Notes: generated by a model not told the origin, from the letters alone. A stretch of DNA of 29,935 nt from Chara braunii (GCA_003427395.1 BFEA01000025.1:3297308-3327242); one strand, 5' to 3'; positions 19,264-28,600 are shown, numbered from the stretch's first letter. Numbers and translations are program-made.

Positions 19264-19420
19264 AGCGGGGGTGGGGGAAGGGGAGTGGGGGAAGGGGCTG
19301 CAGAAGCTGCAGAGAAAAGGAAATCAAATAAAAAAAGGGTGAGGGGGCAAGGGGGCTGCAGCAGCTGCAGAGAAAACAAAATTAAAAAAAATGAAAAGGG
19401 AGGTGGGGCTGAAGCAGCTC
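19264..19420. repeat. G-rich GCTGCAG tandem repeat, left block
   Basis: About three units of roughly 55 bp: a G run, gctgcagcagctgcag (a palindrome), then an A-rich stretch such as agaaaacaaaattaaaaaaaa. The array continues after the inserted element at 19421-20121. Confidence 0.85.
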
Positions 19421-20121
19421 CAGGGGCCTGGACCCACAAGCCAAGTATTCTACGACGTGTGACACAGTTTTATTGTTTTTTGGAAAATACAAAGTGATTT
19501 TTTATTTGCATGAATGGATCGTTCTCTGATTTAAAATGAAGTGAAATAGCACATAAAACTATGAAGAACAGCTGTGCACCCGAAATCATGGGTTGGTACT
19601 ATCTCCTTCACGTAAGTCTTCATAGTGATGTACCGTGGCAATAAAATGTGTCCACGAACACAGCCACGAGGATGAACAAGTTATGGCTATAGGGANNNNN
19701 NNNNNNNNNNNNNNNNNNNNNNNNNNNNNNNNNNNNNNNNNNNNNNNNNNNNNNNNNNNNNNNNNNNNNNNNNNNNNNNNNNNNNNNNNNNNNNNNNNNN
19801 NNNNNNNNNNNNNNNNNNNNNNNNNNNNNNNNNNNNNNNNNNNNNNNNNNNNNNNNNNNNNNNNNNNNNNNNNNNNNNNNNNNNNNNNNNCCCACTCAAA
19901 GCCACGAGCTATCATGTCCAAGTTAGTCCAATTTTTTTTCTTTTTTTTTTTCGACGCATCTCATTGGACAGGAGGTGGGCATCTTTACAGTCCCCGCTCG
20001 GAAACTACCAGGCCATCCAGATCCGACCTATTCGACGGCCGTATTGAGTCACTCTATGCCACACGTGATCGAAATCCTGAACGGCGTGGGAGAATACCTT
20101 GCTAGTGGGTCCAGGCCCCAG
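19421..20121. mobile_element. hAT-like TIR element inserted in the GCTGCAG array
   Basis: The left end CAGGGGCCTGGACCCAC (19421) and the reverse complement of the right end CTGGGGCCTGGACCCAC are near identical. Matching continues inward as agccaagtattct against agcaaggtattct, giving TIRs of about 35 bp. The start CAGGG resembles hAT ends. Total length is 701 bp including an assembly gap of 195 N, so its true size is unknown. No transposase frame is seen in the legible part. An 8-bp TSD cannot be demonstrated, because the target is itself repetitive. Confidence 0.7.
19696..19890. other. Assembly gap (195 N)
   Basis: Run of unresolved bases. All open frames spanning it are artefacts. Confidence 1.
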
Positions 20122-20311
20122 AAGCTGCAGAGAAAAAACAATCACATAAAAGTGTGTGTGGGGGCTACAACGGCTGCAGAGAAAAAATAAAAATAGAAAA
20201 AGGGTGGGGGAGAGGGGGCTGCAGCAGCTGCAGGGATAAAAAAAAATCAACTAAAAAGAGGGTGGGAAGTAGGAGTGTGGCAGAGCGTGGGTGTGGCGGG
20301 GATGGGGGCGT

Positions 20312-20359
<48 letters not shown>

Positions 20360-20600
20360 CTGCGGCAGTTGCAGCAGCTGCATAAATTAAAAATAGCAGC
20401 ACCTGCATAGATAAAATTAATAATATAAAAAGAGGGTGGGGGTGTCGGGGGGCTGCAGCAGCTGCAGCAGCTGCAGAAAAAAAGAACAAAAATAGAAAGC
20501 CGGTGGGGGTGGGGGGGGCTGCAGCAGCTGCAGCAGTTGCAACAACTGCAGAGGGAGAAAAAAAGAACAGGAGTGGGCGGGTGCCGCAGCTGCAGAAGTG
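20115..20600. repeat. G-rich GCTGCAG tandem repeat, right block
   Basis: At least six units of 50-90 bp, each a G run followed by one to three gctgcagca copies and an A-rich stretch with a short agagggtggg end. Number of CAG-like trimers differs between units. Long frames across it encode poly-Gly or poly-Pro and are composition artefacts. Confidence 0.9.
20312..20359. repeat. 48-base uninterrupted G tract
   Basis: G from 20312 to 20359 without interruption, inside the GCTGCAG array. Such a run can form G-quadruplexes and is prone to length error in sequencing, so the exact length is uncertain. Confidence 0.9.
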
Positions 20601-20802
20601 TTTCAAAATGGCCCAATTTGGGCAATCGATCTTCAAGGTCTGAGGGATCAGGCAATTTTTCCCCCTTTTTGGAGGCCCTACCGACCTTTGAAAAAAAACA
20701 AATCCCGGGGTTCTCAAATGGTAGCTGACGTCCTTTTGCCCACCCCATGACCGCAAAGAGTTGGGAACCTTGCACCCCCTATTTTTCCTAGGACGCGGAC
20801 AT

Positions 20803-21062
20803 TTTTTTTTTCTTTTTTCTTTTTTTTTTTTCTTTTTTTTTAACATCCTTGCTGGTTAAAAGAGGGGATGCTGATAAGAGCAGACACCCCCTCTAATCTC
20901 CCTGCTCGCGCGATAGCTCCGTTCCATTGGTGGGGAGCTGCACCTGCTGGAAAACGGGTCCAGCGTCCCTTTACATCATGATCACTTGAAGAGACACCGA
21001 ACTACACATGCTGGGAACCGGGCCCAGCGTCCCTTCTGAAACGATCAGAGCATCCTTGTGCC
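20803..21062 (-). mobile_element. SINE-A copy with duplicated core hairpin
   Basis: A T-rich left end (20803-20841), then taacatcc, complementary to the ggatgtta-type 3' end of the family. A hairpin agaggggatgctg...gcagacaccccctct follows, then ttggtggggagctgcacctg and the core gctggaaaacgggtccagcg. A second core, gctgggaaccgggcccagcg, follows 63 bp later (21009). The right boundary and TSD are unclear; two nested or tandem fragments are possible. Confidence 0.75.
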
Positions 21063-21975
21063 TCTTCACCCTGAAAGGGCGCCAAAAAATCGTGACCATT
21101 TAGCACCTCTAATCCTCCTGTTATCAGAGACTTTCCCCCTTGAAAACGGGCGGACAATTTGGTCAGGTACGATCGAAGGACCCAGACGATCGTGGGGTCC
21201 CAAACATCCGCCTGGGTAACTTGTGATAAAGCAATTATAAGAAACTATATACGCCAATAAAATGGACCCATCCCACCACCAAGTCCTCAATCTGGGTACT
21301 TCTCTCACCACCATCCGGATAAAGGTCTGCCACAAGTTTTCTTATTATTCTTATTCTTTTTTTTTTAAAATGTTCACCAATGACATTGCTTCCCTTTTCC
21401 CTTTTTCCCCCCTGCAAAAGACTGTAAAAAAGCATGGCAAATCGTCTGCTTCCATGCTTAACTACCACCAAGACCAAAGAAGATTCATGCCATAAGGGAG
21501 GAGCGTAGAGTGAGTACACCATCTGGTTTGGAGCGTAGAGCGAGAGAGTGAGTACACCATCTAGCTTCCGAACTTGCCAATGGAATAGGAACTGGACTGA
21601 CACTCCCCAGAACGGATATGGAGTCAGAGCTGTAAGGACGTTTTTCCATAAGTCAAAAAAAAAAAAAAAAAAAAAAAAAGAGTGTCTAGGACAATGTCCC
21701 TCTACGAGTGAATGAAACAATCATATGTGTTAGGCACAGAGGGAGGGAGCTCAGGGTTCATTCTCTTCATAGATTTTGAATCAGCATCTAGAATAGTTTT
21801 CTTCTCAACAATGTAGTTTCGAAGATGCCTTCAGCACCTGAGTGTTGGCTATGCAGACAAATTGCCACCAACGACGACTGGTCAACAACCATCAGCCCCT
21901 CCCTCCCCATTGCAAAGGTTGGCGACATAAGGGGACGCGATTGCACCCCTGGTTTTTGTTTTAGTAAAGGAAACC
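21063..21975. other. No gene; short duplication and poly-A run
   Basis: No supported coding frame. A direct duplication ggagcgtagag...tgagtacaccatct occurs at 21500-21529 and 21530-21568. A23 or so lies at 21656-21679 without an identifiable retroelement body before it. Confidence 0.5.
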
Positions 21976-22138
21976 TTAAGCCGCCAGTACTTGGCCCAAC
22001 TATTGGCCGTGGAAAAAAAATAGAGTAGGAACATTTATAGTCGGACGAATTTGGGCGGGCGCTCCTGTAGTGCCCCGTATGTTTCCTAAAATCATGGCTT
22101 TTCAAAACTTAAAACTTCAGGAAGTATTGGTGGTTTAA
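21976..22138. mobile_element. TTAA-bounded MITE, copy 2
   Basis: 163 bp beginning TTAAGCCGCCAGTACTTGGC and ending aagtattggtggtttaa. The interior matches copy 1 (tcggacgaatttgggc, gctcctgtagt, gtttcctaaaa). A few indels distinguish them. Noncoding and presumably mobilised in trans. Confidence 0.85.
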
Positions 22139-22221
22139 CAAACATTACAAGAGCAGAGGCACTGATTAAGTAGGTACAATTCCCAGAAATACCTCCCCAC
22201 TTGGAGGTGATTACGTCTCTT

Positions 22222-22500
22222 TTTGTTGATGATTTGACAACATTAGTTAAGACTCAAGAGCATCAGTAATATGTATGAACGCTCTCTCCAACACAATTCA
22301 CCTGTTTCTTTTCTTTTCTTTCTTTTTTTTCTTTTTTTTCTTTTTTCACAATTCACCTGTTTCTTAGGGCGGCAGATACAAAATATTTCTGCTGATGATT
22401 TGGCAACACGAGTTAGAGAATCAGTATACATGCATGAATGCCATGAACGATCTTTCCGACACAGTTCAGATGTTTTTCTACGGCGGCAGATAGGAAAGTC
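22222..22500. repeat. Diverged tandem duplication, about 165-bp period
   Basis: The block gttgatgatttgacaaca...gtatgaacgctctctcc...cacaattcacctg at 22222-22305 recurs as gctgatgatttggcaaca...atgaacgatctttccg...cacagttcagatg at 22390-22470. The spacer contains a pyrimidine tract (22309-22345) bounded by identical cacaattcacctgtttctt copies. Slippage or insertion of a T-rich tail could explain it. Confidence 0.75.
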
Positions 22501-22544
22501 AATTGAGCAGTCAAGACAGAAGGCTGGTGGATGCACCCGCAATC

Positions 22545-22790
22545 ACAAGGATCCCCTCAGGACCGAACCGTTACCGTGAAAACGAAGGAAGAAGCTGGGA
22601 GTGAGACTAATTAGTTAATAACCCTAGGCCCCCAAAGACCATGGGGTTGGTAGAAACACATCCACAAGGATGCCGTTGCAAGGATCCCCACTGAGCCGAA
22701 TGGTTGACGGGAAAACAAAGAAAGAAGCTATTAGAGAGTGAGGCTATTAACCCTGGGGCCCCAAAGGACCATGGTCAAAGTGGAAAGGGC
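22545..22790. repeat. Tandem duplication, about 132-bp period
   Basis: The unit caaggatcccctcaggaccg...gaagaagct...ccccaaagaccatgg recurs as caaggatccccactgagccg...gaaagaagct...ccccaaaggaccatgg. It is shifted about 132 bp with moderate divergence. Confidence 0.85.
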
Positions 22791-22871
22791 AACATACTTT
22801 GCTGCTTGGAAAAGCCGTCACTATTGACGATGCAGTTCTAGCCACGACATGGTATAAATTTGTTTTCTGTA

Positions 22872-22936
22872 CAAAAACCACCAGGACCTTTCTCAGCTAT
22901 AGAGATGCTGAGCCTAAAACCGCCCTGCACGCCGAC

Positions 22937-22970
<34 letters not shown>

Positions 22971-23100
22971 ACGGGACTCATTTTGGCTGGCGCCGGGAGC
23001 CATTTCGGTCCGGTAGCACCGAACCCCGCCAGCCTCCTGCGTTACTCGGCACGTCTCGGCAAAATAGCTGGGAAAGGTACTGGTGGTTCGAGGACCATCA
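22872..23100. mobile_element. Diverged TIR element related to the TTAA family, with A33 inside
   Basis: The left end aaccaccaggacctttctca gctat and the right end atagctgggaaaggtactgg tggtt are inverted copies of the terminal motif also found at 28614 and 29612. Boundaries have degenerated (caaa at left, ttcg at right). It is about 225 bp long. It contains a 33-base A run (22937-22969) and the ggctggcgccgggagccatt block, which is also present at 23470. Confidence 0.65.
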
Positions 23101-23522
23101 TCTCTTCGAAACTCTAAGGCAATGGCATCAACATCCCTGTGGAGAAACGATAAAGGGGACACCAAACACCAAATGCATCAAAAGGGTGTCATGGAACCGA
23201 GTGACCCAACGAAAGTGGTGTAAGGTATGGGCATCATTAACCGGGATGAGAGAAACACTCCCGCTTATAAAATAGTCATCAGAATATGCTGCTAGCCAAA
23301 AGCATCTTGTGGCTCCTGCTGGTCAGTATCCAGTAGACTACCTCCCTCTCACCCTGCCCTCCCCTCCACAGATACATGTCCACTTCTGATTGACATGGCT
23401 CACTTCCGTGCTCTGGTCATTTACCAGGAGCGCCAAAGAGAAAGGAACCAGCGCAGGCCTAATTTTGGCTGGCGCCGCCAGCCATTTCCCTCCGGTACAA
23501 CCCGAACCGCACTTGGCTGCCG
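22984..23522. repeat. Dispersed 60-bp direct repeat (ggctggcgccg)
   Basis: ttttggctggcgccg, agccatttc, tccggta and accgaac occur in order at 22980-23028 and again at 23463-23510. The two copies are about 480 bp apart in the same orientation. The intervening DNA has no recognised gene. Confidence 0.75.
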
Positions 23523-24500
23523 AATATGCCGGGGCACATTTGATAACGTAACCTGGAGGCACATCGGACAACAAAGTGTCCTCCGCGTCCCGCCATCTGT
23601 TTGGAGGCAGTCGGTGTTTGGAAATCCTCAGATCCTTTTCATTGCACATAAATTCCTTGCATGAGAGTGGAGAACACTTTTCACTGCAGAAAAATTATGG
23701 TTCATTATGATCAGTGGAAAACAACAAAGCATTTTCTTCTCTATAGGGAATTTAATATTTATCGGGTATTCACAAGAGGACATGGCCGGGCCCTGATCAA
23801 TGACAAAGGATTTTTTTCTGTAGGACAAAGGTTTTTTTTTCTATAGGAGAAAGGATTTTTTTCCAGCGAACAATCCGAGATAAACGGATTCTCAAACTAA
23901 TAGGGAATGTTTTTATTTTTTATTTTTTAATAGGGAAATTCTATAGGGAATTTGCGTGATATTCAGAAGAAGAGAAAATGGAAACGCGCCTGCTGACAGA
24001 GGCATTGAGGATTGTAACGGGGACAGATACAGAAGTGAGGTTGCAAAGAGGGGCATGAGTGAGATTGGTAAGAGGGGCATGGTCCTAAGTCAGTAGATAT
24101 AGAGGGGTCCTCAACTGCAACAGGATGATGGAGTGATCGAAACAGCAACACACCTAGTCCATACGAACGATTTTCAGGGAACAGTGGGTTGCAGTTGAGG
24201 CCCCCAGGACCACCTTGATGGGGCCTATGACCCTGACGTCAGAAAAGGGGGGGCTAGATAGACAAGGCTAAGGAAGGAGAAACGAGCAAACCTATCGTTA
24301 GAGGCAGGTGGACGACCTCATAAGCATAAGGGTGGCAGCACTGTTAGGGGATGAGGTGGATGGTTCTTTGCTTATGACTTGTCATCCCCAGTGTGTGCAT
24401 GGCCCTTCGGTTCGGGGATGAATTGGAATGAGTGACAAATGACCCGGCCCTGAATGGAAAGAAGGCTCGAAATTTCCTGTTTGGCAATACACGGTAAAAA
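23523..24500. other. No gene; small 24-bp minisatellite
   Basis: The only structures seen are three tandem units of acaaaggatttttttctgta type at 23801-23862 and the repeated ctatagggaattt at 23741 and 23941. No coding motif. Confidence 0.5.
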
Positions 24501-24555
24501 AAGGATACAGTGCTTGTATCCTTAACAAAAAAAAAAAAAGAAGGATACAAGCACT
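24501..24555. repeat. Overlapping inverted repeats with alternative pairing
   Basis: AAGGATACA (24501-24509) pairs with TGTATCCTT (24515-24523). The overlapping AGTGCTTGTATCCTT (24509-24523) pairs perfectly over 15 bp with AAGGATACAAGCACT (24541-24555) across an A-rich loop. The two pairings are mutually exclusive because they share the middle arm. Confidence 0.85.
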
Positions 24556-24563
24556 CTCACAAG

Positions 24564-24900
24564 TTCCAAACCAGACATTATGAGCAGATGGGGGAGAGAC
24601 TCCCCAATAGACAGGGGGAGGATACCTTGTGTCAAACTTATCTTGGGCAAGCTACTCCCACACAGAACATAAGATCACTGCCTTTCTTTTTCCACAGTGA
24701 TCTTTCAGCTTCCCACTTTCATCGATTTCACGCGCAGTGTTTTTGTTTTTTCTGTCAAGTTAACCCGAATCAGACATTACGAGGAGCTGGGGGAGAGACT
24801 CCCCAATACAGGGGGAGGAGACCTTGAGAACTTATCTTAGGCAAGAAAGAAAAAGGGGAAAAAAAAAAAAACACTTATCTTGGGCAAGCTACTCCCACAT
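24564..24900. repeat. Diverged tandem repeat, about 199-bp period, 2.3 copies
   Basis: cagacatta...gggggagagactccccaata...agggggagga...acttatctt.ggcaag occurs from 24570 and again from 24769. A third partial copy, cacttatcttgggcaagcta ctcccaca, lies at 24870-24898, matching 24634-24661. Confidence 0.85.
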
Positions 24901-25104
24901 CATGCCTACTATGCACCAGGCCTTGCAATGCAACGATCTCTCCTGCATCAGTGATCACCCACCTCGGATCTGTTGGTGTCTCAATCCAACTTGAAACAAA
25001 AAGGGTTGTTGTCACCGATTACAAAAAAAAGGCAAAAAATAAAGCGTATTGTGGATAGTCGTCTCGGCTCAAAATTACCACACTGGACAATTACCTCCAA
25101 ATGA

Positions 25105-25221
25105 GGGTATATATCCCCTTTTTTTTTTTCTTTTTTTTTTCTTTTTTTTTTTGGGGAACAAGGCTCCAATCTATTGGTGGGGAGCAGCACGTGCTGGGAA
25201 CTGGGCAGGGTATATATACCC
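25105..25221 (-). mobile_element. SINE-A, 5'-truncated copy, with TSD
   Basis: The T-rich left end (25119-25152) is followed by ggctccaatctattggtggg gagcagcacgtgctgggaac, the SINE-A core. Flanks GGGTATATATCCCC (25105-25118) and GGGTATATATACCC (25208-25221) are a 14-bp TSD with one mismatch. The target is the edge of the TATACCC array, so the insertion postdates at least the first decamers. Confidence 0.8.
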
Positions 25222-25340
25222 ATGTATACCTACGTTGGTATATATCCATACCCACGTATACCCTCGTGTGTACATACCAACGGATATCTGCATGGGTATA
25301 TACCCGTGTGGAAATCTACCCACGTATACACACGAACACC
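25208..25340. repeat. TATACCCAYR decamer array, block 1
   Basis: Decamers such as tatacccatg and tataccctcg, several in inverted orientation (gggtatatac). The unit creates open frames on both strands because a 10-bp unit without stop trimers stays open in every frame; they should not be annotated as genes. Confidence 0.9.
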
Positions 25341-25601
25341 CTTTTTCTTTTTTCAACCAGGAATCAATACTCGAAATAAACACCAAGGCAAGCATATGGC
25401 CCCTACACTAAATGAGAAGCATTTAGTGCCTCAACCTTCCAGCATCCTGCTTTTGAATCAGCAAAGAGTAAAAGGATCTGAAAGGATAAGAACGGTATAC
25501 CCACCACTTCCTAAAGAATTCTCATTCCATCACAAGAATATGGGACCCTCGTGTTCTCCTCTTACAGCAACCCCGAACCGCTCATCTAAAAATAGCCATG
25601 C
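25341..25601. other. Non-repeat spacer between decamer blocks
   Basis: About 260 bp with a perfect cactaaatg/catttagtg hairpin at 25407-25429. No coding motif; the open frame through it belongs to the flanking repeats. Confidence 0.5.
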
Positions 25602-26688
25602 TGGTACATACCCACATGTACCCAAGTCACCCATGTATACCCACATATACCCATATACACCTACATATACCCATGTATACCTAGGTATACCCAGTATTAC
25701 CCACGTACCTCCACGTGGGTACATACCCATGTACGCCCACCTGGGTATATGCCCATGTATACCCCACGTGTATACACCCACATAAACCCATGTATGCCCA
25801 CGTGGGCATATACGCAACGTATACCAACTTATACCCATGAAGACCCATACATCCCCTTGCATACCCATATATCCCCACATATACCCAGATATACCCATGT
25901 ATACATTCTATTTGACGATATATACCAATGAATACCCACGAGGGTATGTAGCCATAAACAACCACATTTGCAAATGATAGTATATACCCACATATACCCA
26001 TGTACACCCACATATACCTGCTTTTACCCATTGGAGTATACACACATGTATGCATACGTGGGGGTGTATACACAGGTATATACCCACGTATACCCACTTA
26101 CACCCACATGAGCATATGCCCACATATACATACATACACCCACGTGGGTATATACCTACGTATAGTACCAACATATACTCACAGAAACCCACATGGGTAG
26201 AGACCTACATTTAACTAATAACCATGCATACCCAAGTGCATATATAGCCACTGGTACACATGGATACCCATGTGAGTACATGATACCCATATATACCCAC
26301 TTGCATCCGCATATACCCACGTATGCCCGTGTATACCCATCATACACCTATTGATACCCGCAAGGGCATACACCCATGCAGACACGTGTACACCCGCGTA
26401 TACCCATGTATATGTGGGTGTATTATATCCACGTATACCCACAGGGGTATATACCCACGAGTACCCACCTATATCCACATGGGTATTTACCCGTGTCTAG
26501 CCCTGTTCATGCCCTTGCACCCACGTATATCCACCTGGGGATATACCCATGTATACCCACATTTTCCCACGTGTACCCATGTGTACCCATGTATACATCA
26601 CCGTATACCCACATGTACCCACGTGTACCCATGTGGGGTATATGCCCATGTATAGCCACCTATACCAACATAGACACATGTTCGCAGC
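25602..26688. repeat. TATACCCAYR decamer array, block 2 (about 1.1 kb)
   Basis: Roughly a hundred diverged decamers with the consensus tatacccay(r). Many junctions form palindromes of the type cccacgtgggtatatacccacgtg (for example 25708-25730, 26130-26162), where the unit switches strand. On translation the plus strand gives Tyr-Thr-His-Val-Tyr-Pro-like and the minus strand Trp-Val-Tyr-Met-Gly-like repeats; both are artefacts of the unit. Confidence 0.95.
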
Positions 26689-27330
26689 CCGTCAGGGTTG
26701 CTTTTTCCCCCCGTGAGACATTGAGACATTGAACATTTTTCGTCGTCGTCACCAAACACTGCGGTAGTTGGAAGGGTGGTGTATTTGCTGGGGGTCCAAT
26801 TCATGGGAAATAGGCAGTTCAAGGAAGTGCAGGACCGGTAGCTGCCCGTGGCATTAGGGCCTTGAAATTTCAAATCGGAAACGGCGTGGACGCAGGCCCT
26901 GTGGTAAGTTAGGGTGGGTTTTTAGGGGGCCCGCCGACTGGAAGGCGCAGGCGGGTCCAATCTTGCAATTTTTTAGCGCCAACTTTGGCAATTTTTTGTA
27001 CGCAGAATAATTGGAGAAAAGATCTGAAAATTTAATATCGGGTAGGCCAGGTCGTGATCTTTCCGGGAAAAATATCAACAAAATAAAATAAAATCGTTTA
27101 GACCATGAAATAAATGTCACGCCCATTCGTCACTTTTTCCATTTTCGGCACGCGACAACTCGTGGGCCAACGGGAAAAGTACCGCTATTTCAAAGCTTTT
27201 TCACGCTCAGAAGAACTCGTAAACAAGTCTGAAAATTTGAGGGTCCGTAGATTAGGTCATGATCTCTTCAGGAAAAATGTTTAAAAAAATTAAAAAAAAT
27301 ATCTCAACCGCGAAATAGCTTATAGCGCAA
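26681..27330. repeat. Duplicated block, copy 1 (with two 205-bp internal units)
   Basis: It starts at ttcgcagcccgtcagggttg next to the decamer array and matches copy 2 at 27884-28480 over most of its length. Copy 1 has about 50 extra bases near 26920-26995. Within it, tctgaaaattt...ggtc.tgatct.ttc.ggaaaaat recurs at 27023 and 27228 (period 205), so it contains two diverged satellite-like monomers. Confidence 0.9.
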
Positions 27331-27608
27331 ATTCATCCCAGTTTCCATATTCACCACTCTGCCAGTTCTCCACTCTGTGCTACTGGTAGCCCTCATGGAC
27401 CTAAGCTACCGGTCCCCCGAATTTCCAACGTCAGGTAGAGTAGTGGTTTGAATTCGAAGGCTGTCGTGGTCGAAATCGAAACAGGCCAAAAGCAGCGGTG
27501 GCCGCTCCCGTTCCCTTTTCGTTCACAAAGTGATAGTCTCCCTGCGTGCGCGAGGAGCGTGGTCCCTTATCGATCGACGCGTTTTGACAAAGTGGCGCCG
27601 CGCCTGAT
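27331..27608. other. Spacer with no recognised gene
   Basis: About 280 bp. It includes agctaccggtcc at about 27402, the inverse of ggaccggtagct at 26831, so 26831-27413 may be bounded by short inverted repeats. No coding motif. Confidence 0.4.
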
Positions 27609-27622
27609 TTTTTTTTTTTTTT

Positions 27623-27654
<32 letters not shown>

Positions 27655-27683
27655 TCACACACACACACACACACACACACACC
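27608..27683. repeat. Poly-T, (CT)n and (CA)n compound microsatellite
   Basis: T run 27608-27623, CT 27624-27640, CA 27641-27683 with one tca interruption. Confidence 0.95.
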
Positions 27684-27736
27684 CCAACATCAACAAACAA
27701 ACCACAGGCTGTGCACCCGTGCCCTCACGGTAAGTC

Positions 27737-27882
27737 AATATGCCCACATAAACCAATGTGGGTGTGCACCCACCCATCGAAAGCCATGTGGGTGGACACC
27801 CATGCATGCACCACATTTCCACCCACCCATTTATACACCACATTTCCCCACATGGGTATATAGCCACGTTTACCCACGTATA
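27737..27882. repeat. TATACCCAYR-related decamer array, block 3
   Basis: Degenerate units (cacccacccatcg, catgtgggtggacaccc, atgggtatatagcc). It lies directly before copy 2 of the duplicated block, as block 2 lies before copy 1. Confidence 0.8.
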
Positions 27883-27883
27883 T

Positions 27884-28480
27884 GTTCACAGCCCGTCAGG
27901 GGTGCATTTTACGCCCTCGGAACATTGCATTTTTTTATGCCCTAGGAACATTTTTCGTCGTCGTCACCAAACGGTGCGGTAGTTGGAAGGGTGGTGTTTT
28001 TGCTGGGGGTCCAATTCGTGGGAAATAGGCAGTTCAAGGAAGTGCAGGACCGGTAGCTGCCCATGGCATAAAGGCCTTGAAATTTCGAATCTGAAACGGC
28101 GTAGACGCAGGCCCTGTGGTGAGTCAGGGCAGGTTTGGCGATTTTTCGTACGCAGAATAATTGGAGAAAAGATCTGAAAATTTGATATCGGGTAGGCCAG
28201 GTCGTGATCTTTCCAGGAAAAATATCAACAAAATAAAATACAATCGTTAAGACCATGAAATAAATGCCGCGCCAATTCGTCACTTTTTCCATTTTTGGCT
28301 CACGACAACTTGTGGGCCAACAGGAAAAGTACCCCTATTTCAAAGATTTTTCACGCTCAGAAGAACTTGTAAACAAGTCTAAAAATTTGAGGGTCCGTAG
28401 AATTGGTCATGATCTTTTCATGAAAAATGTTTTAAAAAATTAAAAAATTGTCTCAACTGCGAAATAGCTTGCGACGCACT
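27884..28480. repeat. Duplicated block, copy 2
   Basis: Same order as copy 1: cagcccgtcagg, catttttcgtcgtcgtcacc, gcagttcaaggaagtgcagg, then the two monomers starting tctgaaaattt at 28173 and tctaaaaattt at 28378 (period 205). Copies differ by scattered substitutions and a deletion of about 50 bp relative to copy 1. Confidence 0.9.
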
Positions 28481-28551
28481 TAGTGCCAACGGACTGTGAT
28501 AGTCCTCTGGATACCCCTGATCGATATTAGCGGGGTCTATGACCAACACGG

Positions 28552-28600
28552 GTGTTCGCAGCCCGTCAGGGTTGCGTTTTCCCCCCCTGAGACATTTCAA
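28552..28600. repeat. Duplicated block, third copy, first 45 bp only
   Basis: gttcgcagcccgtcaggg, ttgcgttttccccccc and tgagacatt match the first 45 bp of copy 1 closely. The match stops just before the left end of the TTAA element at 28614, so the element may have inserted next to or into this copy. Confidence 0.85.

Noticed and set aside
19586-20105. Open frames running through the N gap
   Set aside because: The gap is translated as X; no coding evidence on either side.
20165-20846. Proline-rich and alanine-rich frames opposite the GCTGCAG array
   Set aside because: Composition artefact of the G tract and GCTGCAG repeats.
22799-23275. 158-codon plus frame
   Set aside because: It crosses a poly-A run giving poly-Lys and a TIR element; no domain is visible.
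25174-26097. Long open frames on both strands (203 codons plus, 138 codons minus) with Tyr/Thr/His or Gly/Tyr/Trp repeats
   Set aside because: They follow directly from a stop-free 10-bp repeat unit and are open in several frames; there is no start context, domain or codon bias.
25208-26688. Telomere-like or CRISPR-like array
   Set aside because: The unit TATACCCAYR is not a telomere heptamer, and the repeats are contiguous with no unique spacers.
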